A DNA stretch of 64,000 nucleotides from Proliferodiscus dingleyae (lineage: Eukaryota > Ascomycota > Leotiomycetes > Helotiales > Lachnaceae), in the NCBI GenBank assembly GCA_003988795.1, contig QYAK01000002.1, positions 868,001-932,000 on the forward strand, given 5' to 3'. Under the pieces are notes generated by a model. That model was not told the origin of the DNA, searched no databases, and worked only from the letters and a program-made list of their open reading frames with translations. Below are positions 23,361 through 33,152 of this stretch, in pieces; positions within the stretch are counted from its first letter, which is position 1, and the number at the start of each line of letters is the position of its first letter. The position numbers and the translations under genes were made by a program.

Positions 23361-25599
23361 CTGCTGCAGACGAAGAGACGGGATACTGCACTTGTAGAAA
23401 GGAAAGCAGCAAACGCAGCAATGTAGAGCTTGCTAAGGACAGAACATTCTAGCATGTTCTCGCTTTTGTTCTCAGTAGCATGTAGGTGCGGCTCGCGACG
23501 ACATGATTTAGGTCATTTGAGGAACAAAAGAGAAATTGCGGATCAGAAATATGAGATTTCTCTCATGATTTTGCGATCCTAACTATCCATCTAGGGGATA
23601 TACCTAGAATTGGCACGACGTCTACCACATATCCTTCTTCCAGAAAATAGAAAGTCACTGTGGAGATGCGACCCTTCTCCAAGAATATGTCAGTTGCATT
23701 GTCTTGCAGAATGTGAAGATCCAAAAGAACTGCGCGAAAACCAAGCATTTCGACCAACTCAATCTTGACAATCTTGAAGGCTCGGCGTGACAACTATCCA
23801 CCCGCCGCTGACGGTCTGCAATCATAGCGCTTACCGTGAGCTCTCTATTAGTAAAGAGTGATCATTCATTCTGGTCGAGCTACCGGCCGGCTTTGGATCT
23901 CGTCCTCGTTGATCGCGAGTGCTAGGGACGGGTTCGATCTCTCAGAAGCGTATCACGCGTTGGCAAATATCATTCTCGAGACTTTTTAAAGCCTGTTTGA
24001 AAGAAATAGTACGAATTGACGGAGCCTGAACAAACTTATGGATGGAGCCAATCACTTAAGATAATTATACGTTCTCTTTGACTATTGAAGGAGTATAAGA
24101 GCTGAGCGGGGTACTTTGCTTGTCTTCCAACGTGGATTATACAAATCAACCACGATTGCGGCGCAAGGCATTTGCAAATATGACATACATTGTGCGAGTA
24201 CATAAGGTAGCAGCATAGAAACTATTTTATTTCATTGCTGGGAATTAAGATAGTCGCAACGCGATAAAACATAACTTGTTAACATTCTTATCTGTGTACT
24301 CTCAAAACTTCCTTTGTGGAAAGGAGAGCGGAAGGATTGGCAAATTTCTCCGACGTCGCTTGAATAGGCAAGAGCTGCGCATGTGAAAGATTAAGTCTGC
24401 CAAGTTCTATTTGAGACCAACTTGCCTTGCCCCCTAAACTTCCAGTCCCAAATTTCTACACGACCGTGTACAAAAATTTGTGTAGTGTGCCAAGTCAACG
24501 GCCTTACCGCCAAATCAATAGGACCCGGAAACCGGCTTCCAACTAATTGCTATATAAGTTTCGAAGGGTCACATTTGAATTGCATTGGTTAAGCTAAGAC
24601 AATGGCGGCTTACTCTGAAACTTGGCTTTCCTGGAAGTGTTTTCGAGGGCACTGTTTTGTAGACACTCAATTGGCGACGCGATACTGCCAAGCCGTATCA
24701 GGACTCTGGAAGTGGCAATTTCAAATGGAAAAACCTGAAAATAGAGTGATCATCACAGCGGCCTATGCATTTTTCTGCATAATGACACAACATCATGGCC
24801 AGCAGCTGGCAAAGTTGCCATCATGGCAAACATTGAAACAAAATATTTAAGAAAGACTGCATCTATAGAATGACGAAATGCTTGGCCATCTTGAACCCTT
24901 CTCGGCCTGACTTCGAAGATGATGCCCCTCCCTCCATCAGGGGTTTTATCAGGGGGGGCAGGGCAGGGCAGGCTGTGCCTGCAGGCGGCGGGAGCCAAGT
25001 ATTGGCTGGCACGACGGCGGCGCTGCCAGTGGAGGGCAGGAATTTCGCGAGATTACAACCCCAATCAAATAGATGCGCCCGACACGATTGGTCGAGCGCC
25101 GCTGCAGCAGCCAGCGAACAGAGAGATGAGGATGTTCGCCATGACGGCAGTCTTGAAACGGGGCCTCTCTAGATCTCAGATGCTAGCAGCAGAAGTGAGG
25201 CAGTGCTGCTGGCGACGGTGGACCAGTTCGTGTTTGCGCAAAAGGGGGCGAGGAGGAGGAGGGAGCATTCCCGCCAGAGCACATGCCGTGCATCAGGCCT
25301 GTCTGGCGAGCACGAGATTGCCAGCCACGGCCTGCAGGCTACTGTACACTGAGAAGTGAGCCGAAATGAAAAAAAGAGGCAGCTGGTGGAGATCCGTTGA
25401 AGTGTTCTCGTCGCTCCACTCTGGAGGCGACGCTCCCCCCAGCTTGATTGCCCCAAGCGGTCCAAGTGGACCAGGGATGGCCGCCGCGCCCCCTCTGCCA
25501 AGCTCTCCTATCTGCTGTTTTCTCCTGAATATCCTGTCCGTCCTGTCCTATGCTGCCTCTGGCCCGCCACTAGTGTTGCAGAGGGACTAGCTGGCCCAG

Positions 25600-25920
25600 C
25601 CCCTGCGGGCCTCATCAGTCTGTTCTTGTCCTTTGTCCTCCCTTCGTTCTTGCCTCCCTCCTTCTCCAAACTCTCTCTCGACATCACCAATTATTTCTAC
25701 TGCTTTGCATATAGGCACAATCACTCGTTCGTTGTTGCCTCTTCTATTACAACTTCTTAATAGCTCCTTCTTTGGACGATCTCTCACTCCCTTGAGACGT
25801 TCCACCAGGCAATTTTTGCGTCTGCCATCTTCGTAGGGACTATCCCCCCCCCAAACAATTTTTCATCCGCTGTAGAAACTATTCCCAACACCTCACATCT
25901 ACTATCACGCATTCATTACA
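25600..25920 (+). promoter_or_regulatory. Pyrimidine-rich leader of the GEL gene
   Basis: The 320 bases before the ATG at 25921 are strongly C/T-rich on the plus strand, with many CTCC and TCTC runs and a short C run near 25850. CT-rich leaders are common ahead of highly expressed fungal genes. The exact transcription start cannot be read. Confidence 0.5.
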
Positions 25921-27394
25921 ATGAAGACCTCTACCGCTGCCGCAGCATTGGCTGTAGTTGGCGCTGCGCTTGCCACACCAACTCCCACAGATCCGGAACT
26001 GGTCGCACGAGCATCAGACTCCGCTCTCCCGACTGTTACAGTCAAAGGAAACGGTACGACATGACAGTTCTCTAATAACCTCTCCGCGCTTACTAACACC
26101 TCTCAGCTTTCTTCGCCGGTGACAGTCGATTCTACATCCGCGGTGTTGATTATCAACCGGGAGGCTCCTCCGATGTGGCAGACCCTATTGCGGATGAGGC
26201 CGGCTGCACTCGTGATGTTGCAGAGTTCAAGAAATTGGGCATCAACACTGTCCGTGTTTACACAGTCGATAACACTGCTAGCCACGATACCTGCATGAAC
26301 CTTTTGGCTGAGAATGGTATCTACTTGGTCCTCGACGTCAACACTCCCAAGTACTCGCTAAACCGTGCCACACCTGCACCTTCCTACAACGCCGTGTACT
26401 TGCAGAACATCTTTGCAACCATCGATGCTTTCGCAAACTACACTAACACCCTTGCTTTCTTCTCTGGAAACGAAGTTATCAACGATGACAGCACTACTGC
26501 CGCAGCTCCTTTCGTCAAGGCTGTTACTCGTGACATGAGACAGTACATCGGAAGCCGTGGATACCGTCAAATCCCAGTCGGTTACTCCGCCGCTGATGTC
26601 GACTCCAACCGATTGGAAATGGCTCAATACATGAACTGCGGAACTGATGATGAGCGCTCTGACTTTTTCGCTTTCAATGACTATTCTTGGTGTGATCCTT
26701 CCTCTTTCACCACTTCAGGCTGGGACCAGAAGGTGAAGAACTTCACTGGCTACGGTATCCCCCTCTTGTAAGCAATTCTTCTTAATCGTATCAAGCTTCG
26801 TGCTGACTGGTCCTTAGCCTTTCTGAATACGGTTGCAACACGAACACCCGTAAGTTCGAGGAAGTCAGTGCATTGTACAACACCGAAATGAGCAGTGTCT
26901 ACTCTGGTGGTCTCGTGTACGAATACTCCGAGGAAGGAAGCAAGTATGGTCTTGTCACCATCTCTGGTAGCTCAGTGTCAGAGGGAAATGATTTCTCTGC
27001 TCTCCAAACTGCGTTATCTGGCACCTCGAATCCATCTGGCGACGGAGGATACAACTCCACCGGTGGTGCATCTACCTGCCCCTCTCAATCCTCCAACTGG
27101 GCTGTCTCTGGTGATGCTCTCCCAGCTATCCCGTCTAAGGCCGCCTCATACATGAAATCTGGTGCTGGAACAGGTGCAGGTCTTACTGGTGCAGGTTCTC
27201 AGAACGCCGGCGAGACATCTACCGGTACTGCTACCGCTGGCTCTGGATCTGTCACTGCCGCTGCAACTGGTGCTTCCTCCACCGCAACCAAGAAGAAGAG
27301 CGCTGGTTCTGCCCTCAGCCCTCCAGATGTCCGACCTTTCGTCGTTTCCGCTATCGTCGTAATGTTCTCGTTCGTCGGCGCTGCCATGCTTTAA
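25921..27394 (+). CDS. gel1: GPI-anchored 1,3-beta-glucanosyltransferase (GH72, GEL/GAS type)
   Basis: Exons 25921-26053, 26107-26767, 26818-27394 (456 aa, normal for GEL proteins without a CBM43 module). Signal peptide about 1-19, then a GH72 catalytic domain beginning FYIRGVDYQPGG. The two catalytic glutamates are visible: E167 in SGNEV (acid/base) and E268 in SEYGC (nucleophile). They are 101 residues apart, as in yeast Gas1. Intron 2 falls just before the nucleophile motif. A Ser/Thr/Gly/Ala-rich stalk and a hydrophobic C-terminus (VSAIVVMFSFVGAAML) mark GPI anchoring. The enzyme splits internal beta-1,3-glucan bonds and rejoins chains, which remodels the cell wall. The exact paralogue (GEL1 or other) is not certain. 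Confidence 0.94.
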
Positions 27395-28662
27395 TCAAAT
27401 AATGTGAAGAAGCTGTACATATGGAGAAGCACATGAGGCTCCGGGGCTATAAAGACGGAGGCTGGGTCTCTTTCGGGGTTCGAGAAAGGCAATGAAGAGG
27501 GCAGGTGGGGGAATGAGTCCCCAACTTGCTCTTCTTCCCCTGTGTTGCGTGCATTTTCGGTGTTACTACAATGACTTCAGATTTCCTTGCCATTTGTGTC
27601 GTGTGTTGGCTTTCTTGACTCCTTGCCTTCTGCTGGGTGGGTCGACTGGTCTATCGGATCGGACCATAAACTATATGCGCTGTATGAGAATCAATAGACA
27701 TTAGGATATTTATAGTTTCAAGTTCATGCTTCTCAGCACAGTGATTTTGTCGTCTGCAATTCATCATTAGTCTTCGTGGGCGTGTAACGACTATCGACCT
27801 TCCATATATTTAGAGGAGTGACAATTCTGCTGATTGAAGTATGCTGCATATTTCGAGATTATTAGAGAAGAGCCAGCAGTTTCTTTATTACATGAAACTA
27901 CAAATCGTTTAAGGTTCAAAGTTGTCTCTTTAGGCTTCGCAAGGCATAGCAGTTGGGTCTTCGGCAGGGATAGCGACACTTTGCAGAACGAAACTAGGCT
28001 AGGTGGACCCTGAAAACATTTCTCTTTCCTTTGGTGGAACTCAGGTGTGACGGACCAGAAACATCTTGCTGGCTAGCTCACTCCACACAAAGGATGTCCT
28101 AACAGTGCTTGAGCAGCGACTATCCTCCCAGTTCCTGCTTCTCTGCACTTCGGGGATATGCTCGTCTAAAACCGCGACCGCCGTGCTTTTAGGCATTGGC
28201 GAGTCAGATGTGCTATCACACGCATTGGCCGCAGCGAAGTCGGCATGATTGGAAGGCGGTCGATCAGACCTGTCAAAATGGGAGATCACGCTGCCAAGTG
28301 AGCTTGAGATTGCAGAGCCTCATTTTCAATGGAGCCGAGAAGACAAGGCTCCGGAAGGTTGAGTTACAGTCTCTAAGGGTCGTCTTTAAGCCACTATTAC
28401 TTTTCACTATACATTTGGCATGATTCTTCAGAAGTTCCTGCCGGTACCCTCCGCTCACTACCACCCACACCGGAGTGAAGCTCGAAGGGGTTGAGCGGCT
28501 GCATGATCTCCTGCAAAGCGTCGAGGCGGCTTGCATTCTCACCCTCTTTTTCCTTCTCCGAACATCCTGAGGAGTGACAGGGTTTTCTCCGTGCAAATCT
28601 TTTCGTTTCTACGCCCTAACCAACAAATAAGTATTTCAACGGCCCCAGAATGGGAAGCGCAG
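27395..28662. other. Intergenic, no gene supported
   Basis: About 1.3 kb between two plus-strand genes. The left part is the 3' flank of the GEL gene. Frames near 28041-28289 on the minus strand begin at GTG and show no family or splice extension that I trust. Confidence 0.45.
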
Positions 28663-29883
28663 ATGAACACAAGGGATACGGTAATTTCGACATCTCGGGG
28701 CAGGGCAAGACGCGCGTGGGCAACAATATATTTAACATTTATCGTAAGCACTTTCTATATTAAAAATCTTGTATTACAAATGGGTCGTTACAAACATCAA
28801 GTCCGAGAATATATTCCTAGACTGATAGAAGCAGCGACTGAGCCTAGTCCTCCGCAGTCGGACGGTCGATTCGACCTTCTATGGAGCCAGGCTCTTCAAA
28901 TTCATTCGGTAGTGACAAGCTTCAACTCTATCTGGGAAAAAGCCATCCAAATTCATCCAAGGTCCGAAGAATTCCCATTCTCTTCTCAGAGTAAAAAAGA
29001 CCCAATCAGCCAATTCTTTGACGACTTGAAGCTAGAGGTAAATCGAATGCTCGCGTCAGAGAATTTCGATGCCTCACAACCAGATATCTGCACTATAGCC
29101 AGCGTAAGGACCAGGAGACTCTGGAATAGTCATCGTGCTTGGGATCCCGCATGGGGCGACCTCCCTGGTATGAGATGGACGGATAGATCATACACCAGGA
29201 GAGACGATCATCATGCTCCGAGCCAAGAAGAAATAATGTTACCTAGGCGGGAACCTCAATTCGACCCGACCAGCGTAGCTCAGAAGCAGAAGGACTACCG
29301 CAGCTCGACTACGAATTCTCATCCAGAGAGTGTCGTCCCAAGAGAAGCACCAATAGTGCCGCAAATAAGTGTGACCCAGCCGCCTGATTCTTCAACCAAA
29401 ACCCCTTTGGAAGAAAATATCCGTTTATCTTCTAGAACCAGACGGGAAGAAGATCAACGCTCTCGTGTGCACCAGCGGCCTCGGTCATTACCTCCCGAAT
29501 CGTCAACTGCCAAACGCGTACCTGGAGGTTATGGAAATCGGGCGGAAAGTGAAGCACCAGCCTTTGCATCATCGAATGACGGCGATGATTGGGGTATGAA
29601 GCCAGCAGCAGAGTCTAAGCACACGGAATCCTCTCGGTACCAAAGCCATGTATCCTCTCAAGAGCCTAGCAAACCTGTGAACCCAGCATTGACGGCTAAC
29701 GAGTTGTCAAAGCGTGGGAGTCGATTGAGAAAGGAAGACATCACGGTCCAGGAAAAACACCGCAGGCGTCGCAAGCGTAGGCCGATGATGATGATGATGA
29801 TAATGAAGAAGAAGAATTTATCTGGTGAAAATATCCAGCAAGCACAGAAAATGCGGAAAGAGAGGCATTCAAGATTGTGTTGA
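28663..29883 (+). CDS. Hypothetical disordered, highly charged protein
   Basis: A single frame; from ATG 28663 it gives 406 aa, and an in-frame ATG at 28780 gives 367 aa. The family is not recognised. The first part (after the second ATG) looks folded and helical (a REYIPRLIEAA helix, then FDLLWSQALQIHSVVTSFNSIWEKAIQIH). The remainder is rich in Ser, Arg, Glu and Pro and probably disordered. Near the C-terminus a (GAT)n/(GAA)n microsatellite is read as a Met run and a Lys run after a strongly basic stretch, and in the other frame it would be an Asp/Glu run. Such a stretch is prone to length change. The start is the main uncertainty. Confidence 0.55.
   Translation: MNTRDTVISTSRGRARRAWATIYLTFIVSTFYIKNLVLQMGRYKHQVREYIPRLIEAATEPSPPQSDGRFDLLWSQALQIHSVVTSFNSIWEKAIQIHPRSEEFPFSSQSKKDPISQFFDDLKLEVNRMLASENFDASQPDICTIASVRTRRLWNSHRAWDPAWGDLPGMRWTDRSYTRRDDHHAPSQEEIMLPRREPQFDPTSVAQKQKDYRSSTTNSHPESVVPREAPIVPQISVTQPPDSSTKTPLEENIRLSSRTRREEDQRSRVHQRPRSLPPESSTAKRVPGGYGNRAESEAPAFASSNDGDDWGMKPAAESKHTESSRYQSHVSSQEPSKPVNPALTANELSKRGSRLRKEDITVQEKHRRRRKRRPMMMMMIMKKKNLSGENIQQAQKMRKERHSRLC
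29784..29817. repeat. (GAT)n(GAA)n microsatellite inside a coding frame
   Basis: Six GAT units followed by AAT and four GAA units. In the called frame this reads as Met and Lys runs; a one-base shift gives Asp and Glu runs. Slippage here would change the C-terminus of the host gene. Confidence 0.75.
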
Positions 29884-30102
29884 CTGTCTGTATGTATCTA
29901 TCGACTATTTGACATCCAAAACCGAATCTTCTCGAACGTAATCTCGTAAATCGTTCAGTCATAGCTCCTACCCAAGGACAATCTCCTCCCTTAGTCTTCA
30001 ATAGAGAGAACCCGGGATCCAAAAGGCTCCAGTCATGTCATCAGAGGCTACTCTATCCAGCTGATATGGCATGATAATCAGTGCCATTAATACACCCAAC
30101 CA

Positions 30103-30584
30103 TCACTGCGCTAAGAGCAGAAGGCAAACAAAGCCTGGCTGCACAGACGCCTCTTTGGTCAATCGCACATACTGCCCTATTTTCAACGGCTGTTCCTCGA
30201 CTGAAGGTGTACCAGATGTGATCGATACAGGTATAAGGTCGACTGAAGACCCGGCCTTCACAGGTACGGTTGCTGGTGAGCCAAAACGTATAGCTGTTAT
30301 TCTAATTTCTGCCGCAGAGTCCTTCAACAGTTTTAGCCCATGTCATGGAGAGCATATGTTCAACTTGGTACCGTCATCAGAGGCTCGAAACTCTTGACAA
30401 ATTTTTGAGATATCGCGACCAGTCTTTCGTTATCTGACCAGACATCATACTGCCCCGAACTTTCGTCTCCAATCTGATTGAAGTTTTCGTCCTGAGCCAA
30501 CAATTGTCCACATAATATCGCCTCTGTTTTTGCTTCTTCCGGTAGGTCCCCTATTTGTATTGGGCTTCCGCCCTTTGTGGTCAT
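30103..30584 (-). CDS. Hypothetical protein, 143 aa, two exons
   Basis: Exons 30584-30372 and 30321-30103 on the minus strand, joined by a 50-base intron with a GTACCA donor, a GGGCTAAAA branch-like site and a TTGAAG acceptor; the join keeps frame. The protein starts MTTKGGSPIQIG, has an acidic helical region, then a C-terminal half rich in beta-forming residues (EIRITAIRFGSPATVPVKAG and LKIGQYVRLT). No signal peptide or membrane segment is seen. The family is not recognised. The C-terminal hydrophobic end may indicate a further missed intron. Confidence 0.45.
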
Positions 30585-31410
30585 GGCTCTCCTAGACTGC
30601 CAGACTCGAAGCTGAGATAGCACGAAGCTCGCTTGTCAGCAGAGGGGAAAAAAAGCTCAGCTGGATGTAAGAAATGGCTATGCACCTTTGTGTGGGTATT
30701 GCTCTCGCTAGGCTTACAGCGTTGCAGTCTCCTACACCTGGTGCACCATCGACCGATCTTACCCGCATGAGAACCACCCATTTTTGTCTAGTAAGATGTT
30801 GCGCGCTTCCGCTTTCATTTACTCAATTCTTCTTAGCCGCATCGGCTGAGAGCCTTGCGACGGATGTGACTCTCTCTCACTCTCTCACACTATATATACA
30901 AAATATATTCCAGCACGGCCAGCCTGGCTGATTGTTCATTGTGTACTCATGTGTCAAGTACTGTGTCCAGCCATGTATGTCGAAGCCAAAGACAGTCTTT
31001 CATTACATAGAGTGGCCCACTCTTCGCCAGCGGTGAGCGTCATCATATTCTCATTCTAATCGTGGCAGCCTGATGACATGCGATAGAGTCATACATGTGG
31101 TTGCGGGCCGCAGCTTGCATATGCATAAACCATACCCTATGCGAGCATGCCACGTTCTCATACAAAATTTTGAGGGACCGTGGAATAACGCCGTGAAAGA
31201 TGCCCAACAGAACTACTATATTGAAGGCAAGTTCTAGTGGCAGTGCTATCCGAGCAACTACATCTGGAACTCTGCTCTTCAAACATATAAAAATAGCAGA
31301 ATGAAGGATAAGCAGATGTCGCATTGCTCCGAACGAGATGACGCCACCAAAACTCAGACAACCATGAGTGACAGCCTCGTTTCCTCTGATCACCAACCAT
31401 CTACGAAGAG
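30585..31410. other. Intergenic / divergent promoter region
   Basis: About 825 bases between a minus-strand gene start and the effector gene start at 31411. There is a CT-rich dinucleotide run near 30870-30890 followed by TATATATAC. No gene is supported. Confidence 0.45.
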
Positions 31411-32625
31411 ATGTCCGGCCTGGAGCTCCTGGGAGCGGCAGCTTCAGCCGCTCAGCTGGCAGCTTATGCGATGAGCATCCTGGCATTTGTCACAGGCATA
31501 TATGGCCGCATAACTGAATTACCAGAGCAATATAAGGAGTATGAAATCCAACTCAGGCTTCTGGTCAATCTTGCGCAAAGGGTCGAGCAAGTGCCTGCTC
31601 TTCAGATTCCCTACGTCCAGTGCCATCTTGAAGCCACATTAGTGGAAGTTAAGTCTCTTCAAGCAATTCTCTGCCCTCCGACTTCGGGATTCCGGAAAGA
31701 TAGAGGGCTACGGATCAGTTGGAAGATCATCTCAGGGGCCGAGCAAAGGCGTGCATCAGCTATTTTAGATCGACTACATCTGAAAACCACAGGATTGGTC
31801 CTTTGTATCAATACTGTCAATACTCTCCAGTTATCGAGTATCCAGAGTAGTGTGAGCCGCGTGGAAGAGCTCGTTGACATGAGTCTTCAAAGTTCTATAC
31901 AGGCTATCGAGAGGCAATTGGTACGTTACAAATCCATTAATCTCCGCTTATGTCCTCAGATCTGACGTGAGTCACAGAAGGCGAATCCGAAACCTGCAGA
32001 TATAAATCCTTACGGGCCTCCGACCCCACCGATGGATGAAAGCTTCGACGGTGTCTTAACGCTGTCCATTCCACAAGTAACGAATCTCCTGGCACCCGTC
32101 TACGAAAGCCAGCCTTACAATTTAGAGCCCGTTAGCGGAAGTGAGTCGCTGCATCGTTCTATGAGCCTAGTCCATATTGATGAGTACGCTGACATTTTCT
32201 TAGTGGCTAGAACTTACTATGGTAAAATAGGCGTCTCAGGTAACGCCGAGGTGACTATCGGCGACACGACAGTCGGCCTTCCGCCTAGCTACCGCCGTCC
32301 TAGAAATGCAGGCAACACGGGCAGCGTTTTTACTCATATCGATTGGAAGCGAAATTTCTCAGGTGTTGGACTCACCGGTATGACGGGCCCACCGAACGGT
32401 GCGGAGTTTAGAGGTATAGACGTCGCCGCCGAAACTGAGGTCACAGCGAGAATCAATATCGGCGACTTTGAGAGTGTGGAGGCAAGGGAGAGTCAACTTG
32501 AGGACATGAGACGTTTGCATGCGGAGGCGCAGGAAGCCGTGAGAAGGAGGAGAGTCTTGGAAGAAGCAGAGCGAATCAGGAATGAGCAGGAAGTGGCTGA
32601 GTTTATGCGCACAAGGAGCTCCTAA
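31411..32625 (+). CDS. HET-S/SesA-like candidate cell-death effector with tandem amyloid-like motifs
   Basis: Exons 31411-31920, 31978-32140, 32204-32625 (364 aa). The second intron is 63 bases, in frame and stop-free, but has GTGAGT, GCTGAC and TTCTTAG. Residues 1-170 form an all-helical domain that begins with a hydrophobic helix (LELLGAAASAAQLAAYAMSI), the pattern of SesA and HeLo-like N-terminal domains of fungal cell-death and STAND proteins. After a Pro-rich linker come two short motifs: GKIGVSGNAEVTIGD (about 231-245) and AETEVTARINIGD (about 300-312). Their A-x-V-x-I-G-D/N pattern resembles HET-s-related amyloid motifs. A charged helical tail ends the protein. In known systems an NLR templates the amyloid fold and the helical domain then damages membranes. 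That role here is inference. The gene is tail-to-tail with the Clr5-ankyrin gene. Confidence 0.65.
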
Positions 32626-33152
32626 GAGCGGTGTTAGAGTCAGTTGTCCGTCGTGGATCGTCTGCCAAAGTCTCGCGAGAAGCTTGGTTGCAAAGCTAGG
32701 TACGCGATCTAAGAGGAATAACTACTTAGGAGACTAGCCTGATATTGAAGCTGCTTCTATTTATGATTGAGTCCCTAAAAATAGAAGGCTACCTTAAAGC
32801 TCTCATTTTTGTATCACGTATGGCGCTATCCATGAACACGAATTGCATGACCGATAGGAGACTGCTCCCAGACCTTGAAATGCTTTTATATTATGAGTTT
32901 TTCACCCTTCATCGCACCTTTTCTGTCAAGATCCTTAGTAGACAAGTCCTTTAGGGAATGGTTTAGCGCTAGTAGCAATGGACTGCTGTAGTAGCATACT
33001 GTTCGGCGCCAAGGTGGTGGTTTCATCTAGGCTTGTATCAACAGGAGGATGATGACATGGCCCAAGAACATGATGACCTAATGCTTCTAGATCAATAAGA
33101 CACCATCTATATTTCATAGATTCGAAATAACAGTGAGAAAGATCAATCCACT
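32626..33152. other. Convergent 3' flanks of effector and Clr5-ankyrin genes
   Basis: About 530 AT-leaning bases with no gene. Both neighbouring genes end here. Confidence 0.5.

Larger units (their letters stand above)
22400..25920. other. Gene-poor stretch, 3.5 kb
   Basis: No gene is supported. The left two thirds are AT-leaning and stop-dense. From about 24930 to 25590 composition turns GC-rich. A minus-strand frame at 23563-23793 reads protein-like but lacks an ATG-led context or a family. The last 350 bases are the promoter and leader of the glucanosyltransferase gene. Confidence 0.5.

Noticed and set aside
28041..28289. 82-codon minus-strand frame
   Set aside because: Begins at GTG, no splice partner that keeps frame, no family.
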